Positions 6,734 to 15,226 of a DNA stretch of 33,325 nt are shown here, one piece after another. Numbering within the stretch: the stretch's first letter is position 1; the number at the start of each line of letters is the position of its first letter. Source of the stretch: Desulfosporosinus metallidurans (GTDB lineage: Bacteria > Bacillota > Desulfitobacteriia > Desulfitobacteriales > Desulfitobacteriaceae); assembly GCF_001936615.1 (NCBI RefSeq), contig NZ_MLBF01000047.1, forward strand, positions 1-33,325, written 5' to 3'. A program made the position numbers and the translations under genes. The notes under the pieces were generated by a model. It worked only from the letters and a program-made list of their open reading frames with translations, had not been told where the DNA came from and ran no database searches.

Positions 6734-9289
6734 TTATGCAGCAAGTTCTTGTGCGGGGTGTAAATCCCTCACTTTAACCCAATCTGAGGAAATCAATAGG
6801 GTTAAAGTGATAGCGCCCACTGCAAAGGCGATCAGCATAAACACGCTAAAGCTTAGGGAAATGCTCGCACTCCCAGAGATAATCTGCCTCAAACCTGCGG
6901 TACCGTAAGTCATGGGCAGGAAGGGACTAATCACTTGGAAGAACTTAGGCACAAGCTCCATGGGGAATGTTCCGCCACAAGATGTTAGTTGAAGCATGAG
7001 TAAGACAATGGCTAAGAAACGACCTGCCATGCCAAACGCTTGGACAAGCAGCTGAATTATAGCGATAAAAGTCCATGAAAGCAAGATATTGAATCCGTAG
7101 AAAGCCAACGTGTGCGAGGGGCGAAGCCCTAAGGCCGCAATAAGAGCAAAGGAAGAAATGATCGCTTGAAATGCTCCCAAAAAGGCCAGCGTCCAGAACT
7201 TTCCAAGCACAATACTCAATCGAGATATCCCCGAAGTGGTCAACCGATTTTCCTTAATATTAATTAGGAAGAAAAGGATGAGCGCACCCACCCAAAGTGC
7301 CAGTGGGATAAAGTAGGGGGTGAATCCGGTACCATAGTTGCTGACTGGATGAATTTGAGTTTGTTCTACAGTGACCGGACTTCCCATTGCCGTAGCAACC
7401 TTTGAGCGATCCTGAGGAAGTTCTTTACTCAGCTGATTAACTCCGTCTTTAAGTCCTATGGAAAGATCCTGTCCTCCAGTATTTAGCTTGTCTAAGCCTG
7501 TCGTTAAAGTTTGACTTCCATCATAGAGGGCATTGACCCCAGCGTTAATTTTCTGGGCACCCACGGCAGCTTGGGTCGCACCGCCAGCCAGCGTTTGTGA
7601 CCCGGATTCGAGTTGAGCGACGCCCTTGTTAAGCTCACCTATCTTTCCTAAGAAAGGCTGAAATTGGTTGAGCCTTTGTTCGAGTTGAGTTTGACCGGTA
7701 TGGAGTGTTTTTCCGCCATCGATCAGCGCGGGAAAAGCAGCAGCACCACTAGAGAGGCCAGCAGCCAGGTGTTTGTTTCCGTCACTGAGAGTTTGAAGTC
7801 CTTGGGTTAATCGGGCCGCACCCTCAGTGGCTTGATTTAATCCCCCTGCCAGAGAAGCCGAGCCGGAGGCCAAGTGCTGGGAACCGTCCAGGAGTTGTGT
7901 TAATCCGGCATCCGTCTCAGTATGAAGCATTTGCAAACCCCCACTTAGGGAGGTCGCACCCTGATTGAGGGCACCAAGGTTTGTCGAGATGCTATAAATC
8001 CCAGGACTAACTTCCCCTGAAGCGCTAAGAAGAACTTGGGCACCCTGGATTTGTTGTAGAGTTCCACGGAGTTTTAGCTTTTGGCTTTCCGTAAGTTGGG
8101 GATCTGCTAACAAGGCGCTTAGAGTTTGACCAGCAGCGCTTAAGGTATCCTTTGTCGTCGCAACTTCCGTCTGCAATTGCGCAGTACCTTTAGCGAGTTG
8201 GTCCGCTCCTGCGACGAGGGCGGGTATCCCTTGGGTCTGGTTATCTAGCTGGGTTTTCATCTGATCTAAACTTTTATTAAGTTGGCTTGATCCAGCTTGA
8301 AGTTGGGTGGCTCCGCTGTTCAGATCTTTCATTCCACTTAAGAGAGCAGCACTAGCGGAAAGAGCGCTTTGAGAACCAGCGTTTAACTGGTTTGCTCCCG
8401 TCGAAGCACTTTGAAGTTGATCTCCCGCCTGGGTCAAGCCATTGACAAGGGTACTTGAACCAGCAGTTAACTGAGTCGAACCGGTTAGTATCTGACCGAG
8501 CCCGTTACTCACCTTACTGGTAACGGCTCCTAAAGCGTTGGTACCGTTTGCAAGACTGGTATACCCCTGGGACAGAGAATTTGCGCCGGTCGATAAGGAG
8601 GTAAGACCGGATGTAAGAGAATCACTTCCTACGGCGGCTTCCTTGAGATATCCAGTCAGTTTGTGGCTTCCATCTGTGGCTTGGCTAAGGCCGTCTTGGA
8701 GCTTTACAGCACCATCCGAAGCCGTTTGGAGATTATCACGCATATCGCTTAATTTACCGAAAACATTCTCAAAGAATTTACCCGCAATTTGTCCATTGAC
8801 TTCCCCTTGAAGCTCAGCCGTAATCTTATTTCCGATCTGTTCTGCCAAGAAGTTATTACTCGGGTTGGAGTAGTACAAAAGTTGAGCTTTTTTAGTCTCG
8901 GTGCCAGGAACTGGATCTTTAGCTGAATCAAGGATCGTTTGCGAAAAATCGGAGGGAATAACAACCGCCAGTTCATAATATCCGTCACTAAGGCCTTGTT
9001 TAGCGTCAGATTCATTGGTGAAACGCCAGCCTACCGTATGATCCTCTTTTAATTTGTTCACAAGCTCTTCCCCAGCGCGAACTGTTTGGTTATCTTTATT
9101 CGCCGCTTGATCTTGGTTGACAATAGCAACACGCATGCTTTCCAGATTATGATAGGGGTCCCAAAATGCGTCTAGATAAAGGAAACTATACAGTAGAGGC
9201 ATTAAACAAACGACGATGGTTGCAACTCGCGCAAAACGATTACGCGAGAGTCGTTTAAGCTCTAGAATAGCTATTCCAAGAGAGTTCAT
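6734..9289 (-). CDS. YhgE/Pip family ABC-2 type membrane protein
   Basis: An 851-residue protein of the YhgE/Pip class (TIGR03061/TIGR03062). It has one N-terminal transmembrane segment (about 18-38, ARVATIVVCLMPLLYSFLYL), then a long extracellular part. After a folded region (about 40-190) come some 400 residues of repeats with pattern L-x2-G-x3-L-x2-G, typical of the family. The C-terminus has five or six membrane segments of the ABC-2 type (from about 660). Known relatives include the lactococcal phage infection protein Pip and a membrane protein of type VII secretion-linked loci; the substrate is not established. The start is ATG 9289 with AAGGTGG before it, inside the end of the ATPase gene (35-base overlap). 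Operon order is TetR, ATPase, YhgE, so this is an exporter under TetR control. Confidence 0.88.
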   Translation of the reverse strand: MNSLGIAILELKRLSRNRFARVATIVVCLMPLLYSFLYLDAFWDPYHNLESMRVAIVNQDQAANKDNQTVRAGEELVNKLKEDHTVGWRFTNESDAKQGLSDGYYELAVVIPSDFSQTILDSAKDPVPGTETKKAQLLYYSNPSNNFLAEQIGNKITAELQGEVNGQIAGKFFENVFGKLSDMRDNLQTASDGAVKLQDGLSQATDGSHKLTGYLKEAAVGSDSLTSGLTSLSTGANSLSQGYTSLANGTNALGAVTSKVSNGLGQILTGSTQLTAGSSTLVNGLTQAGDQLQSASTGANQLNAGSQSALSASAALLSGMKDLNSGATQLQAGSSQLNKSLDQMKTQLDNQTQGIPALVAGADQLAKGTAQLQTEVATTKDTLSAAGQTLSALLADPQLTESQKLKLRGTLQQIQGAQVLLSASGEVSPGIYSISTNLGALNQGATSLSGGLQMLHTETDAGLTQLLDGSQHLASGSASLAGGLNQATEGAARLTQGLQTLSDGNKHLAAGLSSGAAAFPALIDGGKTLHTGQTQLEQRLNQFQPFLGKIGELNKGVAQLESGSQTLAGGATQAAVGAQKINAGVNALYDGSQTLTTGLDKLNTGGQDLSIGLKDGVNQLSKELPQDRSKVATAMGSPVTVEQTQIHPVSNYGTGFTPYFIPLALWVGALILFFLINIKENRLTTSGISRLSIVLGKFWTLAFLGAFQAIISSFALIAALGLRPSHTLAFYGFNILLSWTFIAIIQLLVQAFGMAGRFLAIVLLMLQLTSCGGTFPMELVPKFFQVISPFLPMTYGTAGLRQIISGSASISLSFSVFMLIAFAVGAITLTLLISSDWVKVRDLHPAQELAA

Positions 9290-9929
9290 GGCGACTGACC
9301 ACCTTTCCTGAGGGCATAAAGACGACTTGATCACACTGAGCTGCCACTTCTTGATGCCGAGTTGTGAGAATCACTGTTTTACCCAGAGACTTAAGGGTTT
9401 GTAAGCGCTTCCAAATGATTACGGTTTCTTCCGTCGTGAGATGGTATTCGGGCTCATCGAGTAAAACGAGTGCAGGATTTCCGATCAATGCCATAGCCAT
9501 TCCTGTCTCGGTGTACTTCAAAGCTGGAAGACGGTCAACTCGGCGTTTTGCTTCCTTCTCTAGACGAAAGTTTTGAATCATCTCGCAAACATGGTCTTTT
9601 GGATAAGCTAATTTTAGTGCTCGAGCCTGAAAGGTTAGATTTTCTTCGACAGAGAGATGCGATAGTAAAGGATTAAACTCCGGAATGACGCCTAAACCGG
9701 TCTGAAGCCGCGCCCTTCGGGGATCCTTGAGAACATTAATGTCCTCAACAAAGACTTCACCAACAGAAGGTTTTAACAGTCCGGCTAAAAGCAGGAGTAA
9801 CGACGTCTTGCCGCTGCCGGTTGATCCGTAAAGGGCGATAATCTGACCCGCAGACAACTCGAGGTTGAAATTAGCAAGCACATTCCCCCGCCCGTGTTTG
9901 ATTGTAATGTCTTGACAACGGAGCGCCAT
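9255..9929 (-). CDS. ABC transporter ATP-binding protein with degenerate signature motif
   Basis: A 224-residue ABC ATPase. The Walker A GSTGSGKT (residues about 35-42), Walker B ALVLLDEP (about 152-159) and the H-loop histidine in ILTTRH (about 190) are intact. The signature is not: where LSGGQ should stand, before MAMALIGNPALVLLDEP, the sequence is LPALKYTETG. The Q-loop glutamine is also replaced (GVIPEFN in place of a Q), and the D-loop after DEP is EYHLT. It should bind ATP, but catalysis in a homodimer needs the signature, so turnover may be slow or the protein may act as a switch. Ribosome site TAAGGAGG precedes the ATG. It lies 11 bases downstream of tetR and overlaps yhgE, so it is the likely energy partner of YhgE. 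Confidence 0.85.
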   Translation of the reverse strand: MALRCQDITIKHGRGNVLANFNLELSAGQIIALYGSTGSGKTSLLLLLAGLLKPSVGEVFVEDINVLKDPRRARLQTGLGVIPEFNPLLSHLSVEENLTFQARALKLAYPKDHVCEMIQNFRLEKEAKRRVDRLPALKYTETGMAMALIGNPALVLLDEPEYHLTTEETVIIWKRLQTLKSLGKTVILTTRHQEVAAQCDQVVFMPSGKVVSRHELSWNSYSRA

Positions 9930-9940
9930 AATATTCCTCC

Positions 9941-10504
9941 TTAAATTCCTTCCAGTAAATAATGTTGCAATTCTTGGACTGTATCCTCAAGGTGTAGTTC
10001 ACCTTGAGAAAGCAGAAGATGTAAGCTGGCAGCTGCTGTCATACCAAAGATCGAAGCAGCCAAAAGCGCACTGTCCGTCGCTCGAAGTTCATTGTTGGCA
10101 ACACCTTCTTCAATGATGGTTTGCAGAAAGCTCAAATACGTTTCCAAGTTTGCCCTGAAAAGACGTTGCCTCTCATGGTTGCCCCAGACTTCACTTAACA
10201 GGAGTTTGGTAAACTCGGGATGCTCATACGAGAGTCGGGTTTGAACTTCAATGGCTTTTGACAAACGAGCGGAAGCATTCTCTAAATCATGGGTAGCTAA
10301 TAGTACCTCGGATAGGAAAAGATCGATCGCTCCTCGAATAAGATTAAGAAAGAGATCATCCTTACTTTTATAACGATAGAACAATGTCCCTTTAGCAACA
10401 CCCGCCTTTGTGGAAATCTCATCCATCGTAGCTCTTTCAAACCCCTTGGCGGCAAAAACCTCAAGTGCAGCTTGGAAGATAACCTTTTCTTTTTGGTCAG
10501 ACAT
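9941..10504 (-). CDS. TetR/AcrR family repressor of the yhgE operon
   Basis: A 187-residue one-component regulator. The N-terminal helix-turn-helix is textbook: AALEVFAAKGFERATMDEIS, then AGVAKGTLFYRYKSKDDLF (residues about 12-55). The C-terminal helical domain (about 60-187) is the ligand and dimer region, without clear relation to a well-known subfamily. It is first in a three-gene operon with the ABC ATPase and YhgE, and a 35-bp palindrome lies about 140 bases upstream of its start. It is therefore expected to repress its own operon until an envelope-active or lipophilic compound binds. The inducer is unknown. GGATGGTG precedes the ATG. Confidence 0.9.
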   Translation of the reverse strand: MSDQKEKVIFQAALEVFAAKGFERATMDEISTKAGVAKGTLFYRYKSKDDLFLNLIRGAIDLFLSEVLLATHDLENASARLSKAIEVQTRLSYEHPEFTKLLLSEVWGNHERQRLFRANLETYLSFLQTIIEEGVANNELRATDSALLAASIFGMTAAASLHLLLSQGELHLEDTVQELQHYLLEGI

Positions 10505-10641
10505 ACAACACCATCCTTAATGAAAACTTCTAACCACACCGGTCAGCTATGACGTGAAATTAGAAACTGAGAGCTTAATCAAAATTTATCTTGATCCGAT
10601 AAAGTAACCGCCTTTCATCTAAAATAGAATCCAAAAATCGG

Positions 10642-10676
10642 TCTGACCAGTCAGTCCAATTGACTGACTGGTCAGA
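10642..10676. promoter_or_regulatory. 35-bp perfect inverted repeat, TetR operator
   Basis: TCTGACCAGTCAGTC (10642-10656), spacer CAATT, and GACTGACTGGTCAGA (10662-10676) match perfectly over 15 bases. Each arm also holds TGAC-N2-GTCA, itself a short palindrome, so two or three dimers could bind side by side. It lies between tetR and the VTT gene. The rest of the 360-base spacer (10505-10865) shows no gene and no clear consensus promoter. Confidence 0.7.
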
Positions 10677-10865
10677 TTTTACACCATATCGTGACATAAT
10701 GCAAGGATATTTCCTTCTACTACCAACACGTTGAATGCATTTTTCTTGAAGCACTCAAATCCAAGTTAAAATTATTAAAGCGATTTAGCTACAAATACGT
10801 CACGAAATATGTTACGATTGGATATCTTAGAATACTCACATGACTCATTTCAGGGAGGGTAGCCC

Positions 10866-11516
10866 TTGAACAAAAAACACTTTTCATTCCTAACCTTACT
10901 TATTTCCCTCACCTTTGTGATTATATTATATCCTAAACTCCAGCATCCTGCTGTTTTACAGGCGTTTGTCTCACAGTGGGGATGGATTAGTATCTTTGTT
11001 GACCTCTTTATCATAACCCTTCTAATGCTTTTTCCGGTAGTACCATTTGTCTTAATTGCCGGGGTTAACATTATTCTTTACGGAGTTGTCGGTGGCTTTA
11101 TGCTCTCCCTTGGCGGAAGCCTGTTGGGTGCCTCTTTAGGTTTTTGGTTAGCCCGTACACTTGGACAGGCGTGGGCTCAGCCTAGGGTAGCCAAGCTTGG
11201 AAAATGGGGCACTCATATTGAAGGAAATAGCTTTTCGATTGTCCTCATCTCGCGCCTTATTCCGATCCTGCCCTCTGCCGCGGTAAATTATGCAGCGGGC
11301 TTATCGCTTATGACCTATCCGACGTTTTTGTTGGCCACCCTGATCGGTAAAATTCCTATGATTATTTGGGAGTCTTGGGTGGGGCATTCCTTCTGGCGGC
11401 TATCACATCATCCGGGTCAGTTATTGATAGCCTTAGCATTCGGAGCACTCCTCTTTGGAACTGTCGGTCTCTATTGGTATTGTTCAATAAAGCGTACAAG
11501 TGATCCTCTGCCATAA
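10866..11516 (+). CDS. TVP38/TMEM64 (VTT domain) membrane protein
   Basis: A 216-residue membrane protein of the DedA/VTT superfamily (PF09335). Hydrophobic segments lie at about 7-24, 40-75, 80-100, 125-150, 155-170 and 185-205. The VTT core shows FPVVPFVLIAGVNIILYG, GASLGFWLARTLG and SRLIPILPSAAVNYAAGLS, the conserved re-entrant loop pattern with R and P. Family members are implicated in lipid scrambling or flipping and membrane homeostasis; substrate unknown. The start is TTG 10866 after CAGGGAGGG; no better ATG exists before the first membrane segment. It is monocistronic and closed by the terminator at 11534. Confidence 0.85.
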   Translation: MNKKHFSFLTLLISLTFVIILYPKLQHPAVLQAFVSQWGWISIFVDLFIITLLMLFPVVPFVLIAGVNIILYGVVGGFMLSLGGSLLGASLGFWLARTLGQAWAQPRVAKLGKWGTHIEGNSFSIVLISRLIPILPSAAVNYAAGLSLMTYPTFLLATLIGKIPMIIWESWVGHSFWRLSHHPGQLLIALAFGALLFGTVGLYWYCSIKRTSDPLP

Positions 11517-11533
11517 TCTTAAAAGAATAGCAA

Positions 11534-11569
11534 AAATAGCCGCCTGTTCCATAAGACAGGCGGCTATTT
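11534..11569. terminator. Bidirectional terminator
   Basis: AAATAGCCGCCTGT (11534-11547) and ACAGGCGGCTATTT (11556-11569) form a perfect 14-bp stem with an 8-base loop, with A and T runs on either side. It separates the convergent VTT and Tim44 genes. Confidence 0.8.
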
Positions 11570-11592
11570 GTTAATTATTAATTACTCTTTAA

Positions 11593-12504
11593 TTATTCTT
11601 CGCCACGGGCGATTTTAACCACTTCTAAGGCATCTTCCTGATAAATATTGGCCAGTAGCCACCGATCATCCTGCCAAACGAACTCCCAAAATTCAGTGTA
11701 GTAAAGTCGATGGGTATTATCTCCGGATATCTGGCGTCCTGAAGTATCTACCGTGTAATCGATTAGACTAGCAGAAACCATGACCATAAAATGTTGAGTC
11801 AGCTCATCTAAATGGCTATGGATAAATTCAATATCCCCCGTGTTCAGTACGGGTTCCTTGATCACATTGCGCTCTCCGCGTGCTTTCATCCCTTGAAGAT
11901 CTGCTCTGTACTTATTACTTAGGGTTATCGTTAAGTATTCCTTATCTGCCGAAAGGTCTTGACGACTCCAAGCGTCCTGTAGCCAGAAGAATACCTGACG
12001 GACCCTTCCAATTAGGAAATCCCGATCCCAGCGTGGAAAAGACTCTGCATAATAGCGCATGTTTTCCCGCGTAAAATTGATGGCCTTACCAAAACGCTGA
12101 AGGGTATCTGAATTCGTGATAGGTCGGCCATTTAGATCCACTGGTAACTCATTGGGATTCTTGCTCAACCTTCCTTGACCCAAGCGACGCGAAGAGCGCA
12201 AGGCCTTGAAGATGAGGTAGAGGATCACCATTAAGAAGAGGAAACTAAAAAATCCACCAAACAGGGATCCCCCCGAAGAATTCCCTCCGAAGAAAAAGAA
12301 GGGGAAGAACCCACCGAGCCCGCCACTAGAAGATCCTCTGGGCAGACTACCCCCAGAGAAAGATCCGCCACTAAAACTTCGTCCAGAACTTCCGCCCAGA
12401 CTTCCACCCACTCCCCCGCCCCCGCGTGCTAAAGCAAGAGAAGCCTGGCCCGAAAGGAGCATGAAAGTGATGGCAACCCCTATTTGTTTTATCCTCGTAT
12501 TCAT
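11593..12504 (-). CDS. Tim44-like domain protein with Gly/Ser-rich linker
   Basis: A 303-residue protein. After a signal-like hydrophobic N-terminus (about 6-26, ending ALA) comes a run rich in G, S and F (about 28-80), then a transmembrane segment (FFSFLFLMVILYLIFKAL, about 85-103). The C-terminal 150 residues form a Tim44-like/NTF2-fold domain (PF04280) with FLIGRVRQVFFWLQDAWS and the closing FWEFVWQDDRWLLANIYQ. Such bacterial proteins are anchored in the membrane; their function is unclear. The start is ATG 12504, six bases after AGGTG. It is downstream of pspA on the same strand (gap 108 bases, containing a hairpin), suggesting a joint role in membrane stress. Confidence 0.8.
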   Translation of the reverse strand: MNTRIKQIGVAITFMLLSGQASLALARGGGGVGGSLGGSSGRSFSGGSFSGGSLPRGSSSGGLGGFFPFFFFGGNSSGGSLFGGFFSFLFLMVILYLIFKALRSSRRLGQGRLSKNPNELPVDLNGRPITNSDTLQRFGKAINFTRENMRYYAESFPRWDRDFLIGRVRQVFFWLQDAWSRQDLSADKEYLTITLSNKYRADLQGMKARGERNVIKEPVLNTGDIEFIHSHLDELTQHFMVMVSASLIDYTVDTSGRQISGDNTHRLYYTEFWEFVWQDDRWLLANIYQEDALEVVKIARGEE

Positions 12505-12532
12505 GCCCATCACCTACGACAGGCGCAGAAAG

Positions 12533-12552
12533 CCCCTTGTCCTATCAAGGGG
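12533..12552 (-). terminator. Weak hairpin between pspA and the Tim44 gene
   Basis: CCCCTTG and CAAGGGG form a 7-bp stem with a 6-base loop, followed on the minus strand by CTTTCT. It may cause partial termination or mark a processing site between the two cotranscribed genes. Confidence 0.35.
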
Positions 12553-12612
12553 GGGAAATTGCGCCCGTTCCTTTCTAACATATTTGTTACCACTAATTAC
12601 CCCTTTTTTTGC

Positions 12613-13296
12613 CTATTTTTCTAGTCCTACTTTGAGTCCTGCTTTAAGCATAGCTAACTCGTCCTCAACTTCTGCATTAGCCTTGCTCTTTTCCAATTCC
12701 GCAAATTGATCCTCAATAGTATTGGTGCTCACCATTGTACGAGAAGCCTTAGCTTCCGCTTCCATGCGTTCAACCCGGTCTTTCATCCGATCAATGTCAG
12801 CCAAGGGATCGTGTGATGAGAGTCCAGATATCGCTTCATTAGCATTTTTCATGGTCTGAGCCCGACGTTGGCGCATTACGAGATTGTTGCGTTCCATCTT
12901 TGCCTTTTCCAACTTCTCCGTAAGAACGCGCATGTTTTCCTGAAGGTCTTCAACGGCTTTACCCTGTTCCAGAAGCTGTTTTTCATAATCTGTCCGGCTG
13001 GCTTCAGCCTGTTTTTTGTAAGTCAAGGCAGTTCGCGCTAAATCATCTTTACCCTGTTGTACAGCAAGAGTCGCCTGTCCCGCGCGCAGTTCAATTTCCT
13101 TATTCAAATCCTGAATGCGTTCCTCAAGTTGAATCTTATCAGCCACAGCACGGTTAACTTGAATTTGGAAGTTTCGCACTTCCTCCATTGCGCGTTCAAC
13201 ATAGAGATTCAACATTTTCTCAGGATCTTCCGACTTATTCACCATATCCATTATATTGGCTTGGAGCAGATCTTTAACTTTGCTAAACAATCCCAT
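12613..13296 (-). CDS. pspA: PspA/IM30 family phage-shock protein
   Basis: A 227-residue protein, the usual PspA length. It begins MGLFSKVKDLLQANIMDMV, the amphipathic membrane-binding helix, then DPEKMLNLYVERAMEEV typical of PspA/IM30 (PF04012). Residues about 30-200 are an almost continuous coiled coil. PspA and IM30 are ESCRT-III-like proteins that bind and stabilise stressed membranes as large rods or rings. GAAGGGAG lies 8 bases before the ATG. A possible promoter on the minus strand (TTGCAA-16-TAAACT) lies about 80 bases upstream. No PspF-type regulator is seen nearby; control could be by an ECF sigma factor elsewhere, but I see no clear ECF promoter. Confidence 0.92.
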   Translation of the reverse strand: MGLFSKVKDLLQANIMDMVNKSEDPEKMLNLYVERAMEEVRNFQIQVNRAVADKIQLEERIQDLNKEIELRAGQATLAVQQGKDDLARTALTYKKQAEASRTDYEKQLLEQGKAVEDLQENMRVLTEKLEKAKMERNNLVMRQRRAQTMKNANEAISGLSSHDPLADIDRMKDRVERMEAEAKASRTMVSTNTIEDQFAELEKSKANAEVEDELAMLKAGLKVGLEK

Positions 13297-13465
13297 AATT
13301 TTCAGTCTCCCTTCGTTTCTGAGTATGTGTGTACATCAGCTTTTCTAATCTTAGTTTATCCATTTAACGATCATTTGCAATCTTTACATATTCTCCTTTC
13401 CATAGAAAAATACCTTCCTTTTGAGAAATCCTTTTAGTACTATTTCCCATGCGGGCTCAATTACA

Positions 13466-13500
13466 ATAATAACCTTACCCCTCTCGAGTAAGGTCATTAT
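13466..13500 (-). terminator. Terminator of the SGNH hydrolase gene
   Basis: AATAACCTTAC (13468-13478) pairs with GTAAGGTCATT (13488-13498); on the minus strand the only non-Watson-Crick position becomes a G-U pair. One or two A-T pairs extend it at the base. It lies 30-60 bases past the stop of the minus-strand gene. Confidence 0.55.
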
Positions 13501-13528
13501 ACAAAAATAATTACGGTTAGTAGATACC

Positions 13529-14152
13529 TCAATAACGAGCAAACGTTTTAGCCATCACCTGATACCCAGCCGCATTTGGATGCACATAATCCCGGTCAAT
13601 CAACAACCTCTCTTTCCCTCTAAATTCACGATCAATATAGACTGGATCAGCTCCGTAACGTTTTGCCCAGGTGACGATCATGGCATTGGCATTATCCAGA
13701 ACCCCTTGTGCCTGTTCAAAATATTGTACGTATGGACCTGCTGGCAGGGGATTATAAAGAGTGGCCACTTTAACGGTTGCCCTAGAATTGAGTCGCCTAA
13801 ATGTATCCCCAATTTGCGTAAGATTTTGACCCATGGTATTGAACATATGCTTTAGAGATGTGTTCATGATTTGGTTGGGGTTTCCTATAAGATGAAGTAA
13901 ATCATTAGAACCAATAGTGAGTGTGATCAGAGAAGCCTGGGAAACAGAGTGACGCAGGTTATGATTCGTCTGTAACAAATCAAGAAGCCCGCACGTCGAT
14001 AAACCGTTTACACCACAGTTGATCATATGCAAGTCTGGGTTATGCCTCTGCAAAAAAGCGGCATATAACGATGGGAAGGAAAATGGACTTTCAACGCCAT
14101 ACCCCGCAGTAATCGAATCACCCAAAGCCAAATAGACATTCACCTTTATCAC
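13529..14152 (-). CDS. SGNH/GDSL hydrolase (lipase/esterase family)
   Basis: A 207-residue GDSL-type hydrolase. Block I is LALGDSITAGYG with the nucleophilic serine (residue about 12), the block II Gly lies in NCGVNGLST, block III is GSNDLL, and block V DYVHPNAAGY carries the catalytic Asp and His. All catalytic residues are present, so it should hydrolyse an ester; the substrate is open. There is no signal peptide, so it is probably cytoplasmic. The start chosen is GTG 14152, 10 bases after GGGAG, placing GDS close to the N-terminus as in the family; an upstream GTG at 14206 is possible and would add 18 residues. It is divergent from the CDF transporter. Confidence 0.85.
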   Translation of the reverse strand: MIKVNVYLALGDSITAGYGVESPFSFPSLYAAFLQRHNPDLHMINCGVNGLSTCGLLDLLQTNHNLRHSVSQASLITLTIGSNDLLHLIGNPNQIMNTSLKHMFNTMGQNLTQIGDTFRRLNSRATVKVATLYNPLPAGPYVQYFEQAQGVLDNANAMIVTWAKRYGADPVYIDREFRGKERLLIDRDYVHPNAAGYQVMAKTFARY

Positions 14153-14263
14153 CGCTTTCAAACTCCCTATTAATTCAGGATATGCATGTAAAGCATTCAC
14201 TGTCACGCCCTAAGAATAAACCTCAAAAATTATGGGATTATAGTCAAGGGAGGGATTCAAGCC

Positions 14264-15226
14264 ATGAGTACTCTTTGGGAAATAATAAAAAAAGGGAATA
14301 CTTCATCGTTTTACGCAGCACTAGGCAATCTCTTCCTTGTCATTCTGAAAGGAATTGCAGCCTTTTCTAGTGGAAGTGGAGCTATGTTTGCTGAGGCAAT
14401 GCATACAGGTGCCGATACCGTCAACCAAGTCTTCGTCTTTATCGGGAGCATTCTCGCAGAACGAAAACCGACTCCCCGTTTTCCAACTGGCTTTGGACGC
14501 CTTATCAATGTATTCTGCATGGGGGCCGTAATCATTGTCACCATCATGGCTTATGAAACGGTTCTGGAAGGGATTCATCTAATCCGACATCCCACATCCG
14601 TTCAAACGTTAGGGTTTACCATTTTTAGCCTCGGCGCTTCAATGGCCATTGACGGATATGTCTTACTCAAGGCTATTCGTGAAATCGTGAGAGAAACACG
14701 TGCCGACGGAAAGGGATTTAGTCTGATCCTAGCTGCTTTTAAGAATGTCAGAAGAGCATCGCCTGCCACTCGCCTTGTCTTCTATGAAGACCTAGTAGCT
14801 ACCTTTGGAGCGATGCTGGCCATTGGGGCTATCCTTATCACACACTTTACACCTATTAAAGCATTAGATGGTTTCGCTGCGACTATCATTGGATTTCTTA
14901 TGGGAGGGGTTGCCTTTAGAGTTGGCTATGACAACATGGTAGGACTAATCGGCGTTTCTGCCCCTAGGGACGTCGAAGACAAAGTCTCGCAAATTATCTT
15001 AGATGATCCCGATGTCACGGATATTAATAAAATGCGCATCCTCCAAGAAGGTCGTTTTTATCATGTCGAAAGCTACATTGAGCTACGCCAAGGCTTAACC
15101 TTGGCTAAAGCTGGCGACATTAAAACTAGGATTCGGGATCAGTTATTAGCCTACGAAGATGTCACGGATGTTACTTTGGGGATTATTGAGGATAACGGAG
15201 TTGAGGATTGGAGAAGTTTATCGTAA
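14264..15226 (+). CDS. Cation diffusion facilitator family transporter
   Basis: A 320-residue CDF protein with six membrane segments (about residues 15-215) and a C-terminal cytoplasmic domain (about 220-310). The metal-site motif in TM2 reads HTGAD (HxxxD). In TM5 the usual HxxxD is replaced by YEDLVATFG, with an acidic pair as in the ZnT9-like branch. The cytoplasmic domain contains DDPDVTDINKMRILQEG and HVESYIELRQGLTLAKAGDIK, the ferredoxin-like fold of the family. It exports divalent metal (Zn, Fe, Co or Mn) by proton antiport; the specificity is uncertain because of the altered TM5 site. CAAGGGAGGG precedes the ATG. Its 3' end overlaps the acetyltransferase gene on the other strand by 76 bases. 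Confidence 0.88.
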   Translation: MSTLWEIIKKGNTSSFYAALGNLFLVILKGIAAFSSGSGAMFAEAMHTGADTVNQVFVFIGSILAERKPTPRFPTGFGRLINVFCMGAVIIVTIMAYETVLEGIHLIRHPTSVQTLGFTIFSLGASMAIDGYVLLKAIREIVRETRADGKGFSLILAAFKNVRRASPATRLVFYEDLVATFGAMLAIGAILITHFTPIKALDGFAATIIGFLMGGVAFRVGYDNMVGLIGVSAPRDVEDKVSQIILDDPDVTDINKMRILQEGRFYHVESYIELRQGLTLAKAGDIKTRIRDQLLAYEDVTDVTLGIIEDNGVEDWRSLS

